DNA of 64,000 nt from Hemerocallis citrina (taxonomy: Eukaryota > Streptophyta > Magnoliopsida > Asparagales > Asphodelaceae), in assembly GCA_017893485.1 (NCBI GenBank), contig CM030360.1, positions 143,397,697-143,461,696 of the forward strand. Direction: 5' to 3'. Under the pieces are notes generated by a model. The model made no database searches and was not told where the DNA came from. It saw only the letters and a program-made list of their open reading frames with translations. Both the position numbers and the translations under genes were made by a program. This document shows positions 46,301-57,647 of this stretch, piece after piece. Position 1 is the stretch's first letter. Every line of letters begins with the position of its first letter.

Positions 46301-47320
46301 CGCTACGGCAACCCAGTAAGACAAATCTATTTTGGGTCGCTGGACTTTAAAGAGGCCCTGCTCGCTCTTATAAAACCATTTCTGGTGGAATTTACCATTT
46401 TACTCCTGATAGCTTTTAGATTTGTGCCCGATTTGAGTGGTCTCGATCTATTTTTACCCATATGACAAGCCCCCTACTCCTAAAGACTGTGGTTCACACC
46501 TTTGAAGAGTAGTTTGCTCATTCTTAATGGTTTACATAACTTATCGGAGTTTTTGGGGACGTTTGGATCTTACTCGGGATGTAATAGTGCTATTTTGAGT
46601 TTGTAAAATATCTAGAATCATTTTTAGAATTTTTTGGATTATTTGTAACTTTTCAAGATTTTTTTAAAATTTCCCCCATTTTTAGAATTTTTTGAAATTT
46701 TAATTCAATTTTCCAATTTTTGTAATTAATTTTCAAAATTTTAATTAATTATTCTAAACTAATAATTACCTTTTAAGAATATTATAATATTTTTTCCAAA
46801 TTAATAATTATATTTTAATTTTTTTATTACTTTTGTGGAATTATTGAATATTTAATCTGAATTAAAATATAAAAAGAAATTAATTCAACTGGATGACATG
46901 GCGCAACGTGGGCCGTCGATTATGGTGGGCTCAATGGTTGAGGAGATTAGGCGGTCGGGATCACGAGCTAGGCTACCCAGTGGCACCAATACCCGGTGTG
47001 AAGCACCGAGTATAATCTTGAGGTGATCTGAACCATTGATCAAGATTAGTGTGGAAATCATATCGATCCAACGGTTCATGTGCGATACTTCCTTCAACCT
47101 AACCAGAGCCGCAATTACCGGGTGTGACACTAGGTAAAAGCGTAGAGTGTCTGACGTGGCACGATGTGGTGGTGCCACGTGGCTCGTTGACAGGTCAACG
47201 TTGACTTGACCTGGTCAGGTTTCTTTTTTCCAGGCGTTGGGCTTCACTTCTTTTCTTTTTTTCTTCTTTCTGGTGGGCCTCTTGGGTTTTCCCAATTTTG
47301 GGGGCCTAATGAGATGAAGC
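46300..47320. other. Upstream part of inverted Tat LTR / accessory promoter region
   Basis: 46530-46870 is AT-rich with AGAATTTTTTGAAATTTT-like phrases and no gene. 46880-47312 is GC-richer with promoter-type motifs at 47174-47211. The last 8 bases (GATGAAGC, 47313-47320) are the left TSD copy of the second hAT element. Confidence 0.45.
47174..47211 (+). promoter_or_regulatory. G-box and W-box cluster
   Basis: GCCACGTGGC (47174-47183) is followed by TTGACA (47187), GGTCAA (47193, a W-box on the other strand), TTGACT (47201) and TTGACC (47206). When the hAT insertion is skipped, it lies about 150 bp upstream of a TATA-like palindrome and the plus-strand accessory gene. Confidence 0.5.
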
Positions 47321-47673
47321 TAGGGGTGGCAACCGGGTCGGGTCGACCTGCGACCCGCCCGCGACCCGCTCACCTCGACTCGACCCGCCTTAACCCTGTT
47401 CGGGTTCGGGTCGAACCCGAATCCCTTACCAGGTATACCCGGGTTGGGAAAATGCTGCTTTCGACCTGCAAAACCCATCCTGCGAACCCGTTTACCAAGT
47501 CAAATCTGCCCACCAACCTGTAGGTTGACCCACGGATTTCGATCCGTTGGACCCGAATGGGTCGAACGTCCACCCGCGCGGCCCAATAGGCGAAACCCGT
47601 AGCTCGACCGTTTTGGATGGCAGAGAGCATCAACTCTTTTGATTTTTTTTATTTTTTATTTATTATTTTTTTT

Positions 47674-47697
47674 GGGGGGTTTTCCTATAAAACCCCC
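47674..47697 (+). promoter_or_regulatory. TATA box of hAT 2 in an inverted repeat
   Basis: GGGGGTTTT, CCTAT, AAAACCCCC: the TATAAAA lies between perfect 9-bp arms. A pyrimidine-rich leader follows with a CT microsatellite at about 47879-47902. Confidence 0.5.
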
Positions 47698-48219
47698 TAA
47701 GTTCCCTCTAATTTTTTCTACGCCTTACTCTCTTACTCTTTCTAATACTACTACTCAATTCAATCAAAAAATTTCAACAAGAAAACAAGAAAGAAAGAAG
47801 TGTACAAACTCGATATTATCGAGCGTCGATTCAACACTCTCAACTCGGTCTACTACAAACTCTCTCATCGAAGAAGCTCTCTCTCTCTCTCTCTCTCTCT
47901 CTTTCTACGACTATGAGACTGCGTTTACTACACTTCTGAATCGACTACGTCTACTTCTACTGTTATTTTATCTTTCATTTATAAGTACGGTATCAAAATT
48001 CACAACCTTCTCAAGTCTTTATTTTTTATTGTTCTATTTTTTCGTTATGAATTGTTTGTTGGTTTTTTGCATTTCTTTCTCTCAATCCTCCTATTATTTT
48101 TTTAGATTATTTTTAACTTATCTCTCCTAGATTGTATTTTATTTTTTCACATACACTATTAGAACACTATAAATTGTTATTTTTTCACATACACTATATC
48201 CACATACACTATTGCCATG

Positions 48220-48851
48220 TCTATATCATGAGGTAGCGGTCGTAGCTAAAGTTGACAAGATTCCACCGATACTTCACGTCGGCCTTCAATAGTCCCACAT
48301 GCAGAGCCCGAATTTATACCGAATCCTATGATAATGTCTCACGATGTCTCTCCATACAACATAGAAGAAGAAATGTATAATGTTGACACACAAACTCCAC
48401 AAACCGACTAGTGATTGACATAAATATTATGACTATATTCCCGATGGGATAATCCGGGTGTAGGATATAAAGTTTGTAAAACTTGTTTTAAGAGTTACAA
48501 ATGGAGGATGGGTGAGAGAACGTATACAATTAAACGACACATACAAAATGTACAAGGATATATTAGAAAACCTACCCGGCCAACAAAAACTTCACCCTAA
48601 GACCAGACATGTAGATAGCCACCCATATGATCCCAAAAATGTTCGGCAAAAAATGGCCCGTCTAGTTATTAAGGAGGAGTTACCTTTTTCCTATTCCGAG
48701 AGAAGGAACGTAGATGAATTTAACGAAAATGAACTAAATTGATATTTTAGAAGAATTCCTAGAAATACACTCAAATTTGATTGTTTTAAACTTTACAACG
48801 AAATGAGAGATGGTTTAATAGCACTTTTGTATTGTTTAACTTGTAGAGTAT
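48220..48851 (+). pseudogene. hAT 2 transposase, N-terminal part
   Basis: A weak N-terminus, then a BED-type zinc finger (GVGYKVCKTCFKSYKWRMGE ... IKRHI, about 48446-48543), then KMARLVIKEELPFSYSE and RIPRNTLKFDCFKLYNE, matching the segment before the catalytic core of RICESLEEPER-like hAT transposases. A frameshift after the finger and a TGA near 48740 disable it. It is cut at 48851 by the solo LTR. Confidence 0.75.
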
Positions 48852-51800
48852 TGTAACCCCTGTTTTCCCAAATCCGTATTTTCTGTGTATTTCCTGTATT
48901 TAAAATACTTGTAAATTAGTTTTCCGCTTTCAAATTCTTTTTCTAAAAATATATTGTTGGATCTTCTATTAAAACCTATTTTCGATCTATAATTTTATTG
49001 TAACTATTTTCTATGATTTTTATATTGTAAAACAAATCTTATTACTTTGATTTCCATTATTAGTGCTATTACTGTTATTATTAGTACTATTATTATTTTT
49101 ATTGTTATTGTTATTGTTTATTATTATTATTATTAGTATTTCTATAAAATCCTATTGTATTTGCTAGTATTTGAGTATTATCTCATTGTATACTATTTGA
49201 TATTCATTGTACAATTGTATTACTAATTGTTATAATTGATTTAATTATTTATTTTAATCTAAATCCTAATTGTATTTATTTTCTATTGGATTTTATTAAA
49301 CCCTACTTTAATAGAATCCATTAAGCCAACTAACCCAAAACCCTATATAACCCAAATACCCAATTACCCTATTCTTTTTGGATCCTAAAACCAATACTAC
49401 CCATTACCCGAAACCCTATCAGCCCTAAAACCCGTTACCCAACAGCCGTCACCACCCTAATCTAAACCCTCCTACTCTCTATATATATATTACCCATGCT
49501 CAGCCTGTCAACCCATCCCCTTAAACCCTAGCGTCGTCTTCTCCTAACCCATCTCTCTCCTCGTCTACCCTCTCCCGACCTCACCTCTAAATCTATCGTC
49601 CCCCGTTCTCCCCTCTCCCTCTTCTGTTTCTCCGCAACCCACCATCCACCTTCCTCCTGGTGCTCCCCCATCTCGACACACTGCCTGTTTGTCTCCCCCC
49701 TCTCATTTCCCTCCCGAAGCTCACCCCTGTTCTTCATCCCAAGCCGTTTCCCTCTCTTCTGCCTCTCTGCCGGCAATCCCCCTATGCTGCAGACCACCTC
49801 TGGTGCACTCCCGATCTCTCCCTCCTCCCTGTCGTGTTCTCGTGACAATGCTACCCTGTGCTTCGCCGCTCTTCTCCTCCTCCGACGACTGACAGCAGTC
49901 GGTGGTGAGCACTTCCTGCCATTGCGCTGCCTGTCTACCATCGTCCTCCCGCCGCAGTGTGCCAGCCACCCTCCTGCAGTCGCAGGCCAGCACCCTCCCT
50001 ACCTCCATCCCGGCATCGTCTCGCAGCAACAACAACACAACACTCTGAGCTGTGTTCCCCTTGCAGCAGTAGCCAGTAGCCATTCCGGTGTTGCCCCGTT
50101 CGCCGTCCTCCGCTTTTTCAATGCACAACAGCAAAAATGCTCCCCACTGTCCGTCGTCTCCCTCACCCTCTCTTTGTGTGCGTGTTGGGTTTCGTTGTGT
50201 TCGTGTGCTCGTTATTATGTTTGTTGTTGGGTTCGTGATTCGCTCTTGGTTCTTGTGGTTTGCTTGTTCGTTCGTTGAGTTCGTGCCCTGGGAATCCATT
50301 CCCGTTATTCTTGTGCTTGCTTCGTTCTCGTCGTTGTCTCTCAGACAAGTAACTTGTATTCTTTTCTTTGTGTAATACAAGTACTAAATACTGTCTGTAG
50401 TGTAGTTGAGTTCTAGAGATAATTTGTGTGTGAATCCTTTGTTATATATTGTCTCTATTGTGATGATTTAACCATAGTTGCCTCACGACATATATGACAT
50501 GAAACAACCTAGGGTTGACCACTTTTGATGTATATGTTCATGCTACTTTGAGATATCTGTGCTTGATGTGTTATTCGTGATATACTTGTCGAATACTTGT
50601 AAAATAACCTATACCATGTTGTTTGGACATCTAGTATACTATATTTCATGTTTGGTTTGATTTGGATGAGTTTTACTTGAACTAGGTGATTTTGTGTTCG
50701 AAGAGGAAATTCTGGATTTTCTGTTACTTTGCTTTTTATTAGTATTTTAGACCCTTTTAAGGTCAGTATATGAATTTTATTTGTGAATAAGATTTGTAGA
50801 GAATTATTTCTATTTTCCAACCCTTCTAACAGATCCCAGTTTCATTTTATGGTTTGCGAGTTATGTATATTTTACTACAGAGGTGTAGAGAGATTTCCAG
50901 ATTTTGTTTTCTATGAATTCAGAAGAGTATCTATTTATATTATGATGTTAAAAGTATTATTTTGATCCAATATTTTGCACAGTATAACTAGACTTGATTG
51001 GGATTAACCCTGAATTTTTATAGATTTATTTGATGTTTTTTACAAACCGTTCTATGTTTCCAAACAATTACTATACTAGCAGATTTTTCATAATGTTCAG
51101 TAAAGAACCTGATTTCGACCTAATTCTACTTGTTGATTGTTAAATATTTGTGAATATGAAAGTTAGCCTACTGTGTCTATTTTATCACCCTATTGGAGGA
51201 TTTGGATTTGGATTTATAGTTTGTGAGATATTGCTGTTTTCGTACTGCAATGTTTGCGATTCCAGATTTACAAAACTACTGCATCTTGATGTTTTCTAAT
51301 TTTTGTTAACTAAACTATTTATATTGAAAAATTATGAAATTATATAATATGATGCTACACATATAGAAGAATACTCCAGATTTTTCGTGGATTTAATTTG
51401 TGAGTTTTCATGCTGTTTTCTTGACTTCGTTTACAAACTTCTGATTTCTGGCTGAACGTGTTTTTTAGATTCAAACCTATTTTGAGATTTGTTGTTCTGA
51501 AATACCATATGACTTATATATACTTTCTGGATTCGTCCGGAAGTCTACTTTTCAGATTTTTTGACGGATTCAGATTTTCATGTTTGTAGCAACGGGAATC
51601 ACAGTTTTAGTACAGTATTATCTTGCTGTCCTGAACTAGAATTCTCATTGTTCTATTCTTTTATGTGTTGTCTATCACCTGTACATGTTTATCTTTCAAC
51701 CTGAACTTGTTACTTTTTTATGCCATGTTATTCTTACTCTGTTTTGTGCACATACATGCCTATTTGATAATAATAACAGAATAACCAAGCCGGAGTTAAG

Positions 51801-53002
51801 GAAAAGATCTAGTAGTGGAAAATATAGAAATGTGTACTTAGAAGGGGGCCTGTATTTTCCATTTTGATTCATGTTGATTCATGAACCTGTTGATGCACGG
51901 ACCTGTTAGTTCGTGTACATGTTACCTGTTGATGCATGGACCTTTTGGTTTGTATACCTGTTACCTGTTGATGCATGTACCTTTTGGTTCGTGTACCTGT
52001 TACATGTTGATGCATGGGCCTGCTAGTTCATGTACCTCTTACCTGTTGATTCATGAACTTGTTGATTCATAAACCTGTTCCTGCTCCTGTTTTCCTGATC
52101 CCTGAGTACACGGCCCTATGGACTCCACTACGAAATCTAAACGCAAACTTATTTGAATGTAGAAACCATATAGTAAAAGAATGGATGCATAAAGTGCTAC
52201 CTAAATAGTAATGAACATAAGACTTGACATGACATAACTTGACATACATGATTACATGTTACATGATACCTGTTTCATGATCCCTGTTATATGATTACCT
52301 GTACATGCTACCTGATACCTGATACATGATACTTGTACATGCTACTTGACACCTGTTCACTTGATTATCTGTTACCTGTTTACCTGCTTGCTTGATACTT
52401 GATACATGTTACCTGTACCCTGTTGCATATCACATAACTTGATCCTGTTCATGATTTATGGTAGTTCTGTTTTGTTATTATGTCTATACCATGCTATGTA
52501 GTTGATTCTTTCCCATGTACTTGTATGCTGCACTACAAGCGGCCCATAACTTGCATTGACGGGCGTTTTGTTTTCTTTTTCTCTTCCTGCAATTTATTAA
52601 ATTGTAGATTTTGGAGATCAGCTGTCAGATGGAATATGCGAGATGCGATACTAGATGCTGGAGTTTTTCTATCATGATTTTTCTGCTATTATTATTATTT
52701 CCTATTGCTGTTTGAATAATGTATCTTGTACTTGAATTTATTTGTATTTGCACAATGTAACACAGGATATTGACTTATTCATATCTGGATTATTTGAGAT
52801 TATAATATTTTGGTTTTAAGTATTCTTGTTGGTATTTTGATTCGTATGTGCATGCTTGGTTGACTTTTCTTACTTCTGACTCTGATTATTCTTGAGAAAT
52901 GTTGTAAAGATTCTAAACAGCTTATGGATGATGAAAATCATTGGCTGAGCATAGTCTCGTATCCGTATTCCGTATTCTCTTTTTGGGAAGCAGGGTGTGA
53001 CA
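48852..53002 (+). mobile_element. Solo LTR of the C family in hAT 2
   Basis: TGTAACCCCTGTTTTCC...GGGTGTGACA, 4151 bp, perfect TSD AGTAT (48847-48851 and 53003-53007). It is related to C's LTRs over its whole length, including the GC-rich part (49500-50290) and the TGCAATTTATTAAATTG palindrome (52588-52606, last arm altered). It is longer partly because of a local tandem repeat at 51866-52080. The long frames in the GC-rich part occur on both strands and are composition effects. Confidence 0.93.
51866..52080. repeat. ~48-bp tandem repeat in the solo LTR
   Basis: About four to five units of CCTGTTGATGCATGGACCT, then TTTGGTTCGTGTACCTGTTA. C's own LTRs have only scattered CCTGTTACCTG phrases in this place. 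Confidence 0.75.
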
Positions 53003-53007
53003 AGTAT

Positions 53008-53540
53008 CGTTAACTTCCGATTGTTGAAAAGATTTTAACGATATTCCAATGATGAGTATAACTTGTTGTTGGATCGATAGTGATTGAATGATTCAAAAAA
53101 GGATCATATCACTTGGGACTTTGCCGTATCCGCATTGTGGATTAGTAATTACACATCATATTTTAGAATATTGTGATAAGTTTCATATTTGTGATAAAAA
53201 AATTTGTATTAGTTTTGATAATGCATCTAACAACAATGCTTCGATTAGTACATTAAAAATACAATTAGCTCCTCCATGTTTAGAAATTTTTCACGTTAGA
53301 TGTACATGACATATTTTAATTTTATGTGTTCAAGATGCATTGAAAATATCCAAAACATTTGTGCATAATATTAAAAATTATGTACATTTTATCACTTTAA
53401 GAGGCCATATGCTTCAACAATTTAAAGAATGGTGTAAGCTTAAGGGTGTATATTTTAGAAAATTTTCTAAGGATGTTAAAGACCGATGGAACTCTACTTT
53501 TAATTTATTAATGTTACTCAATATAAAGTGTGTATAAATT
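53008..53540 (+). pseudogene. hAT 2 transposase, core part (truncated)
   Basis: Resumes with a degraded stretch, then MIQKRIISLGTLPYPH, ISFDNASNNNASI (catalytic D), EIFHVRCT-HILILCVQDAL with a TGA in place of a residue at 53307, and YVHFITLRGHMLQQFKEW, ending near DRWNSTFNLL. It parallels 43130-43540 of hAT 1. The dimerisation domain is missing; terminal repeats begin about 50 bp on. Confidence 0.78.
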
Positions 53541-53812
53541 ATTTTGGTCTTGAAATTTAAAAAAAACAAAAAAAAAAACAAATACGCTCAACCAGGCTAA
53601 CTCGCGACCCGGATCGACCTGTAACGAGTTCAACCCATTAGGGTTCGCAGGTCGATCGGGTCGACAATACCAAATTCGAACCCAGCCTGGTCCAGTCCGG
53701 TTAAGCAATCGACCCGAGCCGAACCCGCCATGACTTGGGTTCGACCCGCACGCGTTCGACCCGACCCGGCCCGATCGACCCAATTGCCACCCTTAGGTGA
53801 AGCCTAGGGTCG

Positions 53813-53828
53813 GGGGTTTTAAAACCCC
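53813..53828 (+). promoter_or_regulatory. TATA-like perfect palindrome GGGGTTTTAAAACCCC
   Basis: A 16-bp perfect palindrome with TTTTAAAA at its centre, about 150 bp upstream of the plus-strand accessory gene. It is placed where a TATA box would be expected relative to the G-box/W-box cluster when hAT 2 is removed. Confidence 0.4.
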
Positions 53829-53959
53829 TGACTCCTACCCACTTCTCCTCACTCCACTTATTTTCCTCTTCCGACAATTTCCTCTTCCAAAAAACTTCCA
53901 ACGAATTTTTTGTCCTCCTGCAAACTATTTCGATCGTATGGGTCACTTCAGCTAATTTT

Positions 53960-55596
53960 TATTATTTTATTAGGATGTCTAGGATTTTATCGTGCGATGA
54001 CTCATCTTCAGATTCGATCTGTGGAAGAAGTGTCTATCTTTCAACCCAGTAGAAGAGAGATGAGGAAGGGGAGTGTGGAGCAGTCTTCTGTGAATGTGGA
54101 GGCAATTATAGAAGTGGGTATGAGTGTAGGCGAGTTTGGGAGATACTCGTGCCCCCTAACGAGTCTCACCCGCATTCATCAGTACCTCAATGATTTAGGG
54201 GATCTAGTGGAGCATAATCTTCAATACGAGAAGCTTGAGTTTCGTGAAGTGACTGAGCCCGACTCCATCCCAATTATCTATCAGAGTTGGATCTTCATCT
54301 AATTAGGGAAAGTTTTGCGATCCCTTCTCTATTTGAGCTTATTCTGCTTTACCCTGGAGCTAGGGTGTGTATGACACTCCCAAATGAGTATTATTTCTTC
54401 TCTTTTGATACTCTTCATGCCGGCCTTCATTTTCCAATGCATTCCTTCTTCAGGGAGGTTTTGAGGTGGCACACGATCAGTGCGGTACAGTTTATGCTGA
54501 ATATGTGGAGGCAGGTGAGCTCCTTCATTCTACAATGTCGGGCAGTGGGTGCCGAGTCGAGTTAGCAGTGCTTCAAGCGCTTTTTAGCCTTCATCAAAAG
54601 TGCAAATCGGAATTCTGCTTCTACCTTACTCCTCGTGCCGGGGTGAAGCTAATCGAAGTCCCGGATTCGATCAAATTTTGGAAAGAAAAGTTCTTTGTAG
54701 TGCGTAGCTCAAAGCTGTGAAGGATCCCCACTAAGTGGAAGACGACAGTGCCGAGGCTGGTTAGAGCAGGCCCGATGGGAGGCAGATAAGAAGTTGTGTG
54801 AAGACCTCCTTAAGCAGGAGCTGTTGAAGTGGAGGCAGGTCACGAAGAAGGTTCTCTTTCAGAGGGGTCTGAGACCAATAGACCCTCGTACGACTTTAGG
54901 TCTTTATTTGCTTAAGTGTTTTAGTGTCTTGTTTCCCTATATTCTTACTTCTTGTTTTGACGTTTTTCCTTGTTTCTTTTTGGCCGACACTGAAGGTATG
55001 GACTTTGCGGTGATCATGGCGAAGCACACCGGCTTCAGTTCGAAAGCGCCTGAGGGGAAGAAGAGAAAGCAGGTGACCCGGCCTAGGGGTGTGATGGCGG
55101 CTAGGAGCTCATCACCGTCTATGCCTACTGTGGACCTGGGTTCTCCCTAGGTGTCTTCTAGAAAAACTGCTCTGGAGGTGTGTTTGAGCGGGAGCGCTCA
55201 CCCTGACTGGTTCGGCAGACGCATCTCTTTCCAATCGACTCAAGACGATCTACTCCCCGGACTAGACCACCAAGCTGCATGATGGTTTTCTTAGGGACAA
55301 GGATAGCTGCATGGAGGCGATTCAACATCTTCCACCCTGAAGGATAAGGCTAAGATGGCCATGGAGGGGCCTGGCTCTTCTTTTGTTCATTCTTGAAGTC
55401 GTCGTATGCTTCTCCCAAGTTATGAAGTTCTTTGTTTTCTTTTGTAGATCACCTGCCATCTTAGCAACTTGTTTAAACAGGTTGCGGAGGATGAGAAGTG
55501 CTGAGAGTTGTTGGTCGAAAAGGCCAACTTGGATAAGGCGAAGGCCGTGAAGGCTTGGGAGGTAGCCGAGATCCGAGGGGAGGCTCTTGGCGAGTC
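53960..55596 (+). pseudogene. Tat accessory gene, plus-strand copy
   Basis: In order: an acidic/serine start (CDDSSSDSICG, near 53993); a linker; the conserved domain (FAIPSLFELILLYPGARVCM from about 54311, then AGLHFPMHSFFREVLRWHTI, SAVQFMLNMWRQVSSFI, then KSEFCFYLTPRAG and FWKEKFFVV to about 54710); a basic segment (KAPEGKKRKQVTRPRG, near 55040-55080); and a coiled-coil end (LLVEKANLDKAKAVKAWEVA, 55508-55567). A T-rich stretch before CTTTTGTAG (55437-55446) looks like an intron end. It is the same family as the minus-strand copies but better preserved. Frameshifts near 54300 and 54560 remain. It is cut at 55596 by the LARD. Confidence 0.68.
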
Positions 55597-56987
55597 TGAC
55601 GCCCCAAATTCCAAACACAGGTAATTCATAGCAAAAATTGGATCTTTTACTTCAAAATTTGTACAAATTTTACAAGGAATTTAAAACTTTTATTTACAAC
55701 ATGTTCTTTACATCAACACAGTGGAATTTAAATAAATACAACATGATATTCAATAATGAAAATTCTTCAATCTTATAATAGCTCATCATAGTGACTGCAA
55801 GTCCACAATAAGTCCAATCCTGCAACTGAAAAACTGTGGGCACATCAGTTACATACAACTGATGCAATGCTATAATACAGTGACTCTTTAATTTAGCAAA
55901 CATAAACTTGAATGCAAATAAGAAAAGTGACCATCCTAGTTGTGTCAGTGTATGATATGACTTAATGCCTAATGCAAACATTCACACTACGATGAAACTA
56001 ATGCATACTTGTTCGGATTTTATGCATCTCATACTACATAAGTCTGAGGGCAAGCCCTTAACGTATTCCACAATATAGGGTTCAATCCCTCGTTATGAAA
56101 TCCTACTACGATGACGGAAACAAGATTTAGACATTCCACAAGTATAGGTTCCAGTCTCGGAGTACATCTGCCCAATCATACAGAACCCTTATCGCGCAAA
56201 CATCCCGTAAGCGTCGCTCTAGCTCAGAACACTGGAGACTCGTTTCCCTTCTACCCAATTATACATAATCCCAGAGTACATCCGCCCGAGTATTCATAGT
56301 CCCAGATTAATTGAGACACTCATCTCGCATAAAACTCGCAGTCCCGGAATACATCCGCCCGACTGTAACCATAGTCCCAGAATACATCCGCCTGACCAGG
56401 TTGAGCCCAGTCCTGAAATACATCGGCCGACTGTAACTATAGTCCCGGAATACATCCGCCCGACTATATAGAGCCGTCCCACTCATGTTTGCTCAAGCTT
56501 CATCACATCTCTTTTTTCTTGGGCCTGTCCTTCGGTTTAATTATCAAGACCTAGAGTTCACTTACCCACCAGACTTAAATCAAACACTGAGAAGTTAGCC
56601 CACATGGGCGACTTCTCAAAGAGAAAGTTAACCCACACTGACTACTTCTCAAATTTCAATTATCACTTCCATCACTTTGCCGGTACTCTGGGCCTCACTT
56701 AGCCTCTAGAATTAACAGAATTCATGTTCTCGACATCATGGGTTATCCATACCCTCCTTATTCACATTTTGAAAAGTTCATAATATAATTCTAATTCAAA
56801 ATAAGATATCTCTTATTCAAGTCAATTTCTATTCATTTTATTCCCAAAATATAGCTTATAATAGGGTAGAATTATTTCCCCAGTATTTCTACAATTTTTC
56901 CCACATTTTTTAAAAACATGGAAACTATATAAATAAATAAATAAACAAATATATATATATATATATATATTAAAATTGTGCACACCC

Positions 56988-57152
56988 GGAGTCGAACCCA
57001 GGACCAACAACAAATCCGATCGCAACCCAAACCAACATACCAACTCTCGGTTGGTGAAAGAAACTCCCAATCAATTGGTTGTATACCATATCTACTGTAT
57101 TTGGTAAAATTGATGAAATTAAGAAAGAAAAACTGCCCACTGGGCTCGAACC
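56988..57152 (-). other. Two tRNA-like B boxes in the LARD LTR
   Basis: On the minus strand GGTTCGACTCC (56998-56988, perfect to the B-box consensus) and GGTTCGAGCCC (57152-57142), 154 bp apart. Upstream pieces resemble A boxes only weakly (GAGAGTTGGTATG; TTGGTTAGCGCG). Position and spacing correspond to those in LTR F1. Confidence 0.5.
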
Positions 57153-57647
57153 TGAGCACAGCTAGAGGCGCCCAAGCCCCTTGTGCTCACGCGCTAACCA
57201 AGAAGTCTAAAATCGCATCTGATTATAAGTCCATTAATTTTTTTTTTCATACCTATTCTTTGTTTCTCGATTAATTTTGATCTAATCAAATAACTTCAGA
57301 TTATCTTCTTCTTTCATTTTTACCATGATCATTACTATACATATCAACTATAAAATTTCCACAACGATATTTTCATCTAATTTAATATATTTTAGTTAGC
57401 AAATTATTCAAATTAATTCAAATAATGCAATCTTCCACTTTTGCACTCTTGTTCTTGATTGATTCAAATTAGATTTTAACTTGTAAAATTAGCATGAATA
57501 CTCCACCATTTAATATAAAGTTGGGGAAACTCACACCCACAAATCCACTTACAAAACTACATGTAATTCTATGGATTTCTCAATTTACCAATTGTGATGC
57601 ACACTCAATTTCACATATATATAGTTTAATAATGGTGTAGTAAATTC

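Larger units (their letters stand above)
47321..53795 (+). mobile_element. hAT element 2 (holds a solo LTR)
   Basis: Terminal inverted repeats TAGGGGTGGCAA (left) and TAAGGGTGGCAA (right, on the minus strand) are flanked by 8-bp TSDs GATGAAGC (47313-47320) and GGTGAAGC (53796-53803, one mismatch). Both ends carry many CGACCCG/CGGGTCG subterminal motifs (47330-47620, 53590-53790), the usual transposase-binding arrangement. Without the inserted LTR it is about 2.3 kb and lacks the C-terminal transposase part, so it is a deletion derivative. Confidence 0.9.

Noticed and set aside
47639..48130. 163-codon frame rich in F, L and S before hAT 2 transposase
   Set aside because: It lies in the pyrimidine-rich leader and CT microsatellite. 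The hydrophobic composition follows from T/C-rich DNA.
49721..50380. Long minus-strand frame (219 codons) and overlapping plus-strand frame (164 codons)
   Set aside because: Both lie in the GC-rich part of a solo LTR, overlap each other and have low-complexity translations without family likeness. The matching part of C's LTRs shows other, broken frames.
56267..56470. Repeat-spacer array resembling CRISPR
   Set aside because: Units of about 33 bp run head to tail with degenerate sequence and no unique spacers; it is an LTR minisatellite.
56979..57220. Possible tRNA genes on the minus strand
   Set aside because: Only the B boxes are good. Acceptor, D and anticodon stems do not pair into a cloverleaf by eye, so they are reported as tRNA-like relics.
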